The notes under the pieces are model-generated. The model did no database searches. It worked only from the letters and a program-made list of their open reading frames with translations, and was not told the DNA's origin. 64,000 bases of DNA, taken from positions 1 through 64,000 of the forward strand of contig CAYGKA010000018.1 in NCBI GenBank assembly GCA_964350445.1, in the 5' to 3' direction. Made by a program: the position numbers and the translations under genes. Shown here one piece after another: positions 53,408 through 61,913 of the stretch. The stretch's first letter is position 1; the number at the start of each line of letters is the position of its first letter. The stretch is from Hwanghaeella sp964350445. Lineage in GTDB: Bacteria > Pseudomonadota > Alphaproteobacteria > UBA8366 > Aestuariispiraceae.

Positions 53408-54547
53408 CTATACAGATGGCTCCAAGGTTTCACTGACAGCGTCTCCTTGGATAAAGTCGCACTTCATTTCGGCTAGGGTTTGCAGCGTGCCTTCGTCATG
53501 AACGCCAACGGCCGTCACGCGGATGTCCAGTTCATGGGCGACCAGAACCGCCACCCTCGCGAATGTCCGCGTTTCAGGATATTTCTTCATTCTTTCAATA
53601 ATCGACGTGTCGAGCTGCAATTCGTTGAAGGGCACTCTGACCAATTCGTTCATGGACGTGCGGCCAACCCCAAACGCATCGATCGAGAGATTGAACCGCT
53701 TGATCCGCAACCGCGTGAGCACGTCGTAACAATCGCCGAGGCTGTCCGACAGCGATGTCTCCGGTATGCCGATGACGACTTGATCGGCATCAACGTCATG
53801 CAAGCGGATCAGGTGTTCGAGCCTTTCGGCCAATCCTTTTTCGGCAAGAGCCGATGGCGTCACCCTCAACGACAGCCGCATATGTCGCCCGGCGCGGTTC
53901 CAAGCGCCGAGCTGCCCGATCATCCGGGCGAGGGTAAAATCCATCAATTCGTTCTGGATGCCGCAGTCTTCGGCAGCCCCCATGAAATCATCCGACTCGA
54001 TATCACCGCGGGTGGGGTGCTTCCAAATGAGGTCGGCTTCGCCGCCGAATACGGTTTTGGTCTCCACATTCATTTGTGGCCGAAACTGAAGAGAAAACTG
54101 ATCATCGGCCAAGGCACGCGATATGAGTTTTGCACTGGGCTTGAACAGCGTCGGCTTTCCGGTTCGGCGCACCATATCCGCATGCCGTCCGATCAGTTCA
54201 TCCAAATCATCGACGGTAAACGGCTTCTGCAGTGTTCCAAGGACCACAACGCCCTGGTCCTGTGCCAATCGCTGCGCCGCATTCAGGATCGATTTATCCT
54301 TACCGCTCATAAAAATGACAAAGGCGCCGCACTTGGCGTCGCTCAACAAGCGGAGAAGTTCGATCCCATCCGCGTCGGGCATAAAAAGATCAAGCATGAC
54401 AATGTCATAGCCGTCTTTGTATACCGTGATGAATTGGTCCTTGTCGCAGACATTCCGGGCTTCATGTCCAAGGGACTCCAAGGCGTCCGACACGAACTCA
54501 CCCATGTCGGGCTCGTCATCCACGACCAAAACCTGAAGACTTTCCAT
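53408..54547 (-). CDS. Response regulator with degenerate EAL domain
   Basis: The receiver (residues 1-125) has V-V-D-D-E-P and phospho-Asp in V-M-L-D-L-F-M-P near 52. The rest is an EAL fold, but several c-di-GMP phosphodiesterase residues have changed. E-A-L is E-A-D. The Asn of the N-x-S-P motif is Arg (L-R-V-T-P), E-x-T-E reads G-I-P-E, D-D-F-G reads D-A-F-G, and the E-G-V-E glutamate is lost (A-V-G-V-H-D-E). Catalysis is therefore unlikely; binding or partner interaction is more likely. It heads the group with the 52932 receiver and the hybrid kinase. Confidence 0.88.
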   Translation of the reverse strand: MESLQVLVVDDEPDMGEFVSDALESLGHEARNVCDKDQFITVYKDGYDIVMLDLFMPDADGIELLRLLSDAKCGAFVIFMSGKDKSILNAAQRLAQDQGVVVLGTLQKPFTVDDLDELIGRHADMVRRTGKPTLFKPSAKLISRALADDQFSLQFRPQMNVETKTVFGGEADLIWKHPTRGDIESDDFMGAAEDCGIQNELMDFTLARMIGQLGAWNRAGRHMRLSLRVTPSALAEKGLAERLEHLIRLHDVDADQVVIGIPETSLSDSLGDCYDVLTRLRIKRFNLSIDAFGVGRTSMNELVRVPFNELQLDTSIIERMKKYPETRTFARVAVLVAHELDIRVTAVGVHDEGTLQTLAEMKCDFIQGDAVSETLEPSV

Positions 54548-54656
54548 GACCCCTCGTGCAAAGCGCGCAGCATATATGTAATTACGTTCTAATTTTCTAA
54601 TGTGAAAAGTTTAACATAACGTCAAAGCACGCAAAGAACGCAAATGACCGCGATAC

Positions 54657-54677
54657 GGCCTTGAGGTCCCTCAGGCC
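54657..54677 (-). terminator. Hairpin after the cyclase gene
   Basis: On the minus strand, downstream of the cyclase stop, GGCCTGAGG pairs with CCTCAAGGCC (one bulged A) around GA. There is no T-run, so termination is uncertain. Confidence 0.35.
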
Positions 54678-54712
54678 GTCCAAATCCGTTGAGAATATGA
54701 AATCGGGATGCG

Positions 54713-55765
54713 TTAGACCGTTGCGATCGGTGTGGCCGGCGACCCGACCGCGCCGGGAAGCCGCAAAGGTGGAGCGGTCAACAGGAAGCGGTAGCGCTTC
54801 CGATCGCGCAGCCATTGCGCTAATGGGGTCAAATGCCACAATTCGCCTAGTGGAATTCCGTTCTTGAACAAGCAGTGTTCATGCAACGGCATGGCCGCAC
54901 AGCAATCGGACGCGCCGGGTTTCGACGGCAATCCTTCCACCGCGTAGTTGTCCGCGATCAATGCAGACAAACCGCTGTCGGTAATCCAATTCAGAAGCTT
55001 CCCGTCACGCCCGTCCAGCACCGCGCAGGCGGAATGCAGGGTCTTCTCATCCGGATTGCGTTTCATGCCGAGGACGACCTCGGCAAACCCGGTATGCAGA
55101 CAGACCATGTCGCCGGTTTCGATCTCCACGCCGTCTTCGTCCAAAATCCGCATCAACAGATCGTATCCGACATAAGTTCGGTCATTGCCCAGATGGGCAT
55201 GCAGATCGACCAACGCGGCACGGCCCTGTACGCCATGAACAGCATAGTTCTCGATGCCCAGGGCATCCGCATGGGACGTCCCTTCCCGCCAGGCGCCTTC
55301 CGGCGGCCCTGCATCGGCCATCGTATCGGGGCCGACGATATCGATTCCCCCGCGGTACCCGTTGTAGAACACTTTCTCCGGCACCCCGTCGCCATCGGCG
55401 TCGAAGAGAGAGCCGACATGGGCCAGGGAATCCCACTGGGTGGAATATTGAAGGTGCAACATCACCAGGTCGTCGCAGACAACGTCCGTCACCCCGTCCT
55501 CTTCGGTATTCAGGGCAACATTGAAATTCACTGCGTTCGGGCGAAGCGTGGGGCGCAGAACCGGGGGTTTCCGGCGAGGGTTGAGTCCATTGCCGCCGGG
55601 ATAATCAAGCGGCAGGGAGAGACAGAAGGGAATGCCCTCCGTCGCCTCCGCCAAGCCTTGCAGCACTTTTTCCCGGGTGATCAGGTTAAGCCTGCCCAAC
55701 TGGTCGTCCGGCCCGAAGTCGCCCCAATTGGACCCGTCCGGCCGCTGCTTCCACCTGTTCTGCAT
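54713..55765 (-). CDS. Cyclase-family (kynurenine-formamidase-like) hydrolase
   Basis: The 350-residue protein belongs to the PF04199 cyclase family. The metal-binding S-T-Q-W-D-S-L-A-H-V-G near residue 110 (the family H-x-G-T-H-x-D/Q-x-P site in variant form), D-L-H-A-H-L near 190, and P-L-H-E-H-C near 300 supply ligands. Known members hydrolyse N-formylkynurenine, isatin or other amides. Substrate here is unknown. I prefer ATG 55765 (nine bases from AAGG) over ATG 55774. Formylkynurenine hydrolysis would feed anthranilate routes, but no other kynurenine gene is near. Confidence 0.8.
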   Translation of the reverse strand: MQNRWKQRPDGSNWGDFGPDDQLGRLNLITREKVLQGLAEATEGIPFCLSLPLDYPGGNGLNPRRKPPVLRPTLRPNAVNFNVALNTEEDGVTDVVCDDLVMLHLQYSTQWDSLAHVGSLFDADGDGVPEKVFYNGYRGGIDIVGPDTMADAGPPEGAWREGTSHADALGIENYAVHGVQGRAALVDLHAHLGNDRTYVGYDLLMRILDEDGVEIETGDMVCLHTGFAEVVLGMKRNPDEKTLHSACAVLDGRDGKLLNWITDSGLSALIADNYAVEGLPSKPGASDCCAAMPLHEHCLFKNGIPLGELWHLTPLAQWLRDRKRYRFLLTAPPLRLPGAVGSPATPIATV

Positions 55766-56017
55766 GGCTGACATCCTTCCCTACCGATTTGCGCGCCGGT
55801 AAGAGCCAGTCTGCAAACCGCCCTGGACGCATTTTCTTGTTCTGAACCCTACGTTCCAGGGCCTAGAAACCATAACTGTAGGAAGTCCTCGCCCTCTCAC
55901 TCAAGTCGCATTTCGGGCAAGGGTCTATGTATCGGCACGGACCTAACGGAAACGGGCCAGCCTTGAGTCACCCTTCTTGGGAGGGGCTTGCATGGGAGAT
56001 CTGTATCCCATAACGAC

Positions 56018-56040
56018 AAAAGCCGCCCAAGGGCGGCTTT
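56018..56040 (-). terminator. Strong rho-independent terminator after tRNA-Glu
   Basis: On the minus strand AAAGCCGCCC and GGGCGGCTTT form a ten-base stem with a two-base TT loop, and a further T follows. It lies 17 bases past the tRNA-Glu 3' end. Confidence 0.9.
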
Positions 56041-56057
56041 ATGGTCTTTGAAGTCGT

Positions 56058-56133
56058 TGGCGACCCCTACGGGATTCGAACCCGTGTTGCCGCCGTGAAA
56101 GGGCGGTGTCCTAGGCCTCTAGACGAAGGGGTC
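56058..56133 (-). tRNA. tRNA-Glu (UUC)
   Basis: Read on the minus strand, acceptor GACCCCT pairs with AGGGGTC, followed by discriminator G and encoded CCA. The anticodon stem CCGCC/GGCGG holds loop CTTTCAC with anticodon TTC, and the T arm contains GGTTCGAATCC. Length is 76 bases. Confidence 0.98.
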
Positions 56134-56236
56134 GGCGAGGCGGAGATATATTGAGACCGACCAGCCCCGTCAAGCCGCATGAGGGGCAAAAATTCAGATA
56201 AGTTTCGCTATTCTTTTTATCGGCGCCAAGGTCCGC

Positions 56237-56252
56237 TGGCACCATATTTGCT
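56237..56252 (+). promoter_or_regulatory. Sigma-54 promoter
   Basis: TGGCACC-ATAT-TTGCT matches the -24/-12 consensus TGGCACG-N4-TTGCW at every key base, with GG and GC at the required spacing. The expected transcript start is near 56263, 37 bases before the hook-like gene. Sigma-54 control of hook and rod genes is well known in proteobacterial flagellar cascades. Confidence 0.8.
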
Positions 56253-56299
56253 TATGGTGATGCACCCAGTTCTGTCATTCAATTCGGAGCCTAACAACC

Positions 56300-57571
56300 G
56301 TGGTCGCAAACTACCTCTTCGGGTCCAGCATCAGCGCCATTCAGGCGCAGACGCGGTCTTTTGAGGTCATCGCGCACAACATCGCGAATTCGACCACCCC
56401 CGGCCACAAGGCCGAAGCGAGCCGCTTCGAAGAGATGATCGTCGATACGGGACGCTCCCGCGGCAACGTTTTCCCCTCGCTTCAAGGCACCAACAACGTC
56501 GTCCGCCGCAATATCCGTGCGGAAGGCGGCATCCTGGCAACGAACGGCGCCCTGGACCTGGCCTTGTCAGGCCGTGGCTTCTTCATGGTCAATTCGCAAC
56601 TCGATGGGTCCGGTCAAACCTTGTTGACGGATTCCGGCCAATTCCAGCGCCGCATTGAGCTGAATGGCGGTGTGGAAGAGGTATATCTTGCCGACAATGT
56701 AGGCAATTTTGTCCTAGGCTTCCCCTTCGACCCGGCAACGGAGACCTTCACGGCGGTTTCCGACGAGGGCGGCTTGGTCCCCATACGCCTGGACGCCGGC
56801 GGCGAAATCTTTCAAGCGACCCCCACGACGGAATCCTTCATCGACGCAAATCTGCCGCCCGACGCCGCCACCGGCGAATTCTTCGATGTGGGTCTGACGA
56901 TCTTCGACGGCACGGGCTCGGCCGATAACGCACTCGACCGCCGCACCGTAAACGCGCGTTTCACGAAAACCGCGACCAACAACGAATGGACCCTGGAATT
57001 CATCGGCGACAACGCGACGGTCACGGCACCGGCCGCCCCGGTCACCGTCACGTTCAACGCCGACGGCACGCTCATCGGGCCGCAAGACACAGCCCTGAGC
57101 ATTACATTCGCGAACCCGGCCGCGACGACGACCTCGACCGTCGATCTCTCCAAAATGCGAAGTTTCGCACCCGATTTCATTCTGGCTAAGACCGGATCGA
57201 ACGGGTTCGAGGAAGGTCAGTTGGTCAGCACGCGTTTCAATCAGAAAGGCGTATTGGAAGGCGTTTTCAGCAACGGCCAGACCCGAAACCTCGCCAAGAT
57301 CGCCGTTGGCGACGTGGTGAACCCGGAACTGCTGCTTCCCGTTACCGACACGCATTTCATCCTGAGTGGCCTGAACGGCGATTTGCAGATTTTCGAAGCC
57401 GATGTAAACGGCCGCGCGGAAATCTTCTCCGGCTCGCTGGAAGGGTCCACGGTCGACCTGGGCGAAGAGCTGGTGAAGATGATCGAGACCCAGCGGGCCT
57501 ATTCCTCCGCCGCGACAACCTTGCGCACGGTAGAGGAACTTCTGAAAACGGCGACCAACCTGAAACGCTGA
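56300..57571 (+). CDS. Flagellar hook/rod-family protein (FlgE/FlgF-like), orphan
   Basis: The 423-residue protein has both flagellar rod/hook signatures. The N-terminus has F-E-V-I-A-H-N-I-A-N-S-T-T-P-G-H-K-A; the C-terminus has E-L-V-K-M-I-E-T-Q-R-A-Y-S-S-A-A. The middle is strand-rich, as in hook D2-type domains. No cleavable signal peptide is seen, as expected for type III export. GTG 56300 has GGAG ten bases upstream. A sigma-54 promoter precedes it, but no flagellar operon adjoins, so it is a stand-alone axial protein. Confidence 0.85.
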   Translation: MVANYLFGSSISAIQAQTRSFEVIAHNIANSTTPGHKAEASRFEEMIVDTGRSRGNVFPSLQGTNNVVRRNIRAEGGILATNGALDLALSGRGFFMVNSQLDGSGQTLLTDSGQFQRRIELNGGVEEVYLADNVGNFVLGFPFDPATETFTAVSDEGGLVPIRLDAGGEIFQATPTTESFIDANLPPDAATGEFFDVGLTIFDGTGSADNALDRRTVNARFTKTATNNEWTLEFIGDNATVTAPAAPVTVTFNADGTLIGPQDTALSITFANPAATTTSTVDLSKMRSFAPDFILAKTGSNGFEEGQLVSTRFNQKGVLEGVFSNGQTRNLAKIAVGDVVNPELLLPVTDTHFILSGLNGDLQIFEADVNGRAEIFSGSLEGSTVDLGEELVKMIETQRAYSSAATTLRTVEELLKTATNLKR

Positions 57572-57605
57572 CCGTGTTTCTGCCCCCTCTTCATTCTGAA
57601 ACGGT

Positions 57606-59378
57606 TCAGATGGCGGGCGCGGCGTCGTCGATCATCATTTGCGGTTGCTCCCTGCCCTGCCAACGGTCGACCCGCAGGCGCCCCGCCAGATGGATGGGCG
57701 CGCCGCCGCGAGCGCTCAGCAACAGACTTCCCATTTCCTGATCGGCGCAGCGGAAGGCGATGGCCTTCAGCGACGCGCCGCCCTCCCCCGCGACCCGGCA
57801 GCGCACATGATCCGTACCGACCACATCCGCATGCGCGATCCTGGCATGGGGCAAGGCGAAACGGGGTTCCGCATTCCCCATCCCGAACGGGGCCAGGCTC
57901 TCGAGCGCATCGATCAGCGGCAAACTGGCGCCAGACACGGAAAGACCGCCGTCGAGGCTAAGGCGTGGCCGGATCGGCTCCCCCGCCAATTCGGATGCGA
58001 TCCTTTCCTCCAAGAAGGCCCTGAAGGCCTCGCTCTGCGGTTCGCCCAAGGTGAACCCGGCCGCCATCTTGTGCCCGCCGCCGTTCACCAACAATTCGGA
58101 CTGCCGCGCCGCGATCACATGCGCGCCGAGGTCGACGCCTTCCAGCGACCGGCCGCTGCCCTTGCCGATGCCGTTTTCGAAGGCGACAACGCAGGCAGGA
58201 CGGTTGTAGCGCTCTTTAAGGCGGCCGGCGACAATGCCGATGACGCCCGGATGCCAACCTTCCGATCCGACATAGACGAGGTGCTCGCCAATGCCGCGCT
58301 GCTCGGCAATATCGATGGCTTGTTCGAGACAGAGCGCCTCAATCTCGCGCCGTTCCGCGTTGTAGCCATCCAGGCGCCGTGCGATTTCCCGCGCCGCGGC
58401 GTCGTCTTCCGTGGAAAGCAAGTCCGCGCCCAGCGACGGTTCGCCCACCCTGCCGCCGGCATTGATCCGCGGCCCCAATAAGAAACCCAGATGATAGGTG
58501 CCGGGCATTTCGTCCATCCCGGCTATGTCGGCCAGCGCCCGCAGGCCGGCATTGCGGCGCTGCGCCAATACCTTCAGGCCTTGTGCGGTCAACACCCTGT
58601 TCAACCCCCGCAAGGCGACGACATCGGCCACCGTTCCCAGCGCGACGAGGTCCAGCAATTGCCGCAGGTCCGGCTCCCGCCGCTCCTTGAACCAGCCAAC
58701 ACCCCGCAAGGCCCTGTTCAAGGCGACGAGAACCAGGAAGGTGACCCCGACGGCGGCCAGGTAGCCATGCGGGCTGTCATCGTCCAGCCGGTTCGGGTTG
58801 ATCACCGCCGAGGCCGGCGGCAAGCGCGGTTCAGCCGCGTGATGATCGACCACGATCACGTCCAGGCCGGCGTCCCGGGCCGCGATCAATGGGTCGAAGG
58901 CGGTGATGCCGCAATCGACCGTGATGACGAGCTTCACGCCCTCCCGGTGGAGTTTCAGCAGGGCCGGTGCGTTTGGGCCATAGCCCTCCGCGATGCGGTC
59001 GGGGATATACACCTGGATCGGTGCGCCGATGGCCGCGAAATAGCGCTTGATCACAGCCGACGACGTCGCGCCGTCGACATCGTAATCGCCGAAAACGGCG
59101 ACCCGTTCTTGGTTGCGGATGGCGTGGACGAGGCGCGCGATGCCCTCCTCCATCCCGCGCAGATGCATCGGATCCGGCATCTGGTCGCGCAGGGATGGGT
59201 TCAGGAAGGCGTCGATATCCTCCAGCCCGATGCCGCGCCCGGCAATCGCGCGGCCAACGATATCGGGCAGTCCCCGGCTTTGGGAGATCGCTGCGGCCAA
59301 GCGCTCGTCGACGGGGCGCAATTCCCATCGCTTTCCGCTGGCCGAGCGTTCCACACCAAGGAATGCCTGATCCGTCAT
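57606..59378 (-). CDS. recJ: Single-stranded-DNA exonuclease RecJ
   Basis: RecJ degrades 5' single-stranded ends in recombination and repair. The 590-residue protein has D-Y-D-V-D-G-A near residue 97, D-H-H near 180 (V-V-D-H-H) and the DHHA1 motif G-G-G-H-K-M-A-A-G near 432, followed by the OB domain. It is the last gene of the alaC-hom-glpX-recJ block; hom-glpX-recJ is a common alphaproteobacterial order. It converges with the hook-like gene. Confidence 0.97.
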   Translation of the reverse strand: MTDQAFLGVERSASGKRWELRPVDERLAAAISQSRGLPDIVGRAIAGRGIGLEDIDAFLNPSLRDQMPDPMHLRGMEEGIARLVHAIRNQERVAVFGDYDVDGATSSAVIKRYFAAIGAPIQVYIPDRIAEGYGPNAPALLKLHREGVKLVITVDCGITAFDPLIAARDAGLDVIVVDHHAAEPRLPPASAVINPNRLDDDSPHGYLAAVGVTFLVLVALNRALRGVGWFKERREPDLRQLLDLVALGTVADVVALRGLNRVLTAQGLKVLAQRRNAGLRALADIAGMDEMPGTYHLGFLLGPRINAGGRVGEPSLGADLLSTEDDAAAREIARRLDGYNAERREIEALCLEQAIDIAEQRGIGEHLVYVGSEGWHPGVIGIVAGRLKERYNRPACVVAFENGIGKGSGRSLEGVDLGAHVIAARQSELLVNGGGHKMAAGFTLGEPQSEAFRAFLEERIASELAGEPIRPRLSLDGGLSVSGASLPLIDALESLAPFGMGNAEPRFALPHARIAHADVVGTDHVRCRVAGEGGASLKAIAFRCADQEMGSLLLSARGGAPIHLAGRLRVDRWQGREQPQMMIDDAAPAI

Positions 59379-59424
59379 AGTGTCGCCGAAGGTCCTCCTG
59401 AGGTTTCTACCCGTTCCGGTCCCG

Positions 59425-60417
59425 TCAACGCGGGTCGACCCAGAATTTGCGGCCGAAATCGTGGAGGGTTTCGATCTTCCGGACGGTCCCGGTCTTGGAG
59501 CGCATGACGATGGAATGCGTCGTCGCGCCCTTGGCGAAAATGCGCACGCCGCGCAGCAGCGTGCCGTCGGTGACCCCGGTCGCCGCGAACATGACGTTGC
59601 CCTTGGCCAGATCCATCATGTCGTATTTGCGGTCCAGATCGGTGATGCCGACCTTATGCGCGCGTTCCTTTTCGTCCTCGTTCCGGAACAGCAGACGGCC
59701 CTGGAACTGACCGCCGATGCAGCGCAGGGCCGCGCAAGCCAGCACGCCTTCCGGCGCGCCGCCGCTGCCCATATAGATGTCGATGCCGCTTTCGGGGTCG
59801 GAGGTGGACATCGCGCCGGCCACATCGCCATCGCCGATCAACTGAATACGGGCACCGATGTCGCGTGCCGCCTTGATCAGTTCGGCATGGCGCGGACGGT
59901 CCAGGATGCAGACTAGCACGTCTTCAATCTTCTTACCCTTCGCTTCCGCGATCGCCTTCAGGTTTTCCGCCGGGCTTCTGTCCAGATCGACGATCCCTTT
60001 CGGCAACCCGCCGCCGACGGCGATCTTGTCCATGTAGACGTCCGGCGCGTGCAGGAAGTTTCCGCCTTCCGCCATCGCCAGGACGGCCATCGCATTGGTG
60101 CCACCCTTGGCGGTAATGGTGGTGCCTTCCAGCGGGTCGAGGGCAATATCGATCTTCGGCCCTTTTCCGCTGCCGACCTTCTCACCGATATACAGCATCG
60201 GGGCTTCGTCACGCTCGCCTTCGCCGATCACGACGGTACCGTCGATATCCAGCGCGTTCAGCGCCGTGCGCATTGCGTCGACCGCGGCCTGATCGGCCGC
60301 CTTTTCGTCCCCGCGTCCCATCCAGCGGGACGCCGCCAGCGCGGCCGCCTCGGCGACGCGCGCCGCTTCGAGGGCGAGGTTCTTGTCGGCAGTGACTTCT
60401 GGTGCTTGCTCGGCCAT
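59425..60417 (-). CDS. glpX: Class II fructose-1,6-bisphosphatase GlpX
   Basis: GlpX hydrolyses fructose-1,6-bisphosphate in gluconeogenesis. The 330-residue protein has V-V-I-G-E-G-E-R-D-E-A-P-M near residue 62, the metal loop A-L-D-P-L-E-G-T-T near 98, and G-S-G-G-A-P-E-G-V near 215. The start is ATG 60417. It lies between hom and recJ on one strand. Confidence 0.97.
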   Translation of the reverse strand: MAEQAPEVTADKNLALEAARVAEAAALAASRWMGRGDEKAADQAAVDAMRTALNALDIDGTVVIGEGERDEAPMLYIGEKVGSGKGPKIDIALDPLEGTTITAKGGTNAMAVLAMAEGGNFLHAPDVYMDKIAVGGGLPKGIVDLDRSPAENLKAIAEAKGKKIEDVLVCILDRPRHAELIKAARDIGARIQLIGDGDVAGAMSTSDPESGIDIYMGSGGAPEGVLACAALRCIGGQFQGRLLFRNEDEKERAHKVGITDLDRKYDMMDLAKGNVMFAATGVTDGTLLRGVRIFAKGATTHSIVMRSKTGTVRKIETLHDFGRKFWVDPR

Positions 60418-60549
60418 TTCATTCTTCCCTTAGTTCTTTCGACGGACCGGACGGCCCGTTGACGTAAATTCAATCTGCGTATTCGCTTTGCCTCGATTTC
60501 TTGTCGAAAACCGGTTCCCCGGCCACAAGAAAGCGGGCGTTTCGGAAAT

Positions 60550-61848
60550 TCATCCCTCGAACCGCTCGATCCGGATCAGATGCGGCGTTTCCACCACCGC
60601 GTCCAGCGCTGCGATCTTGGCGCGGGCGGACTGCATGTTGGCTTCCCCCGACTCGTGGGTGGTCAAAACGACCGTCACCGGGGCGCCCGGGTCGCGGCCG
60701 CGTTGGATCACGTTTTCGAGTGAGATGGACTCGTCCCTGAGTATCGCGGTGATATCCGCCATGACGCCCGGTTGGTCAATCACGACGCACCGAACGTAAT
60801 ACGGTCCGACATGCCGGTCCAATGGCAGGGTCGGCACCTTCCGCAGGGCCGATACCGGAACACCAAAGGCAGGTCCGCCACGACCGGCGGCGATATCGAT
60901 GAGGTCCGCCGCAACCGCAGACGCCGTCGGTCCGTCGCCCGCGCCCCGCCCTTCCAAGACGGTGGTGTCGACGAAGTCGCCCTGCGTCACCACGGCGTTG
61001 AAGACGCCTTCGACCGACGCGATCGGCGCGCTCATCGGCACCATGACCGGATGGACCCGTTGGAAAACGCCGTCCGTCCCCTGCTCCGCGATGCCGAGCA
61101 GCTTGATCTTGTAGCCAATCTCCTTCGCGTATTGCAGGTCTTCCGGCGTGATGTTGCGAATTCCTTCGACGGCGACGCTATCGAAATCGATCTCCACCCC
61201 GAAGGCCAGGCTGGTCAGGATCGCGAGCTTGTGGGCGGCATCGACGCCGTCGACATCGAAGCTGGGATCCGCCTCGGCATAGCCCAGGTTCTGCGCTTCG
61301 GTCAGGACATCGTCGAAATCGCGGCCGGTTTCCCGCATGGCGGTGAGGATATAGTTGCAGGTGCCGTTCAGAATGCCGTGCAGGGAGGTTATGCGGTTCC
61401 CGGCCAGACCTTCACGGATCGCCTTGATGACGGGTATGCCGCCCGCGACCGCCGCTTCATAGGCCAGCGTGACGCCGGCCTGTTCCGCCGCCCCGGCCAT
61501 CTGCAGCCCGTGATGGGCGATCAGCGCCTTATTCGCGGTGACGACATGACGTCCGGCGGCGAAGGCCGCTTCACAGGTTTCCTTGGCGATCCCCTCGCTG
61601 CCGCCGATCAGTTCCACGATCACATCGGCATCGGCGTCGCGCGCCATCTCGGCCGCGTTGTCGAACCAGGTATAGCCGGTCAGGTCGCAGCCCCTGTCGC
61701 GGCCACGGTCCCGGGCGACGACCGCGGTAATCTCAACCGGACGGCCCGCGCGCGCGGCGATCATATCGTGCTGCGCCTGCAGCAACCGAACCAAACCCGC
61801 CCCAACAGTGCCCAAACCGGCAACCGCGACTTTCAGCGCTTCAGCCAT
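60550..61848 (-). CDS. hom: Homoserine dehydrogenase
   Basis: Hom reduces aspartate semialdehyde to homoserine for threonine and methionine. The 432-residue protein has the NAD(P) loop G-L-G-T-V-G-A-G near residue 11, the catalytic domain with G-T-C-N-Y-I-L near 162 and D-P-S-F-D-V-D-G-V-D-A-A-H-K near 198, and a C-terminal ACT domain (D-Q-P-G-V-M-A-D-I) for threonine feedback. It is preceded by alaC and followed by glpX. Confidence 0.97.
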   Translation of the reverse strand: MAEALKVAVAGLGTVGAGLVRLLQAQHDMIAARAGRPVEITAVVARDRGRDRGCDLTGYTWFDNAAEMARDADADVIVELIGGSEGIAKETCEAAFAAGRHVVTANKALIAHHGLQMAGAAEQAGVTLAYEAAVAGGIPVIKAIREGLAGNRITSLHGILNGTCNYILTAMRETGRDFDDVLTEAQNLGYAEADPSFDVDGVDAAHKLAILTSLAFGVEIDFDSVAVEGIRNITPEDLQYAKEIGYKIKLLGIAEQGTDGVFQRVHPVMVPMSAPIASVEGVFNAVVTQGDFVDTTVLEGRGAGDGPTASAVAADLIDIAAGRGGPAFGVPVSALRKVPTLPLDRHVGPYYVRCVVIDQPGVMADITAILRDESISLENVIQRGRDPGAPVTVVLTTHESGEANMQSARAKIAALDAVVETPHLIRIERFEG

Positions 61849-61913
61849 TTATCGAACTCCACCCCACCAAGTGCCTCAAAACATTTATTTCTTTATACAT
61901 GCCCAGGATCCGC

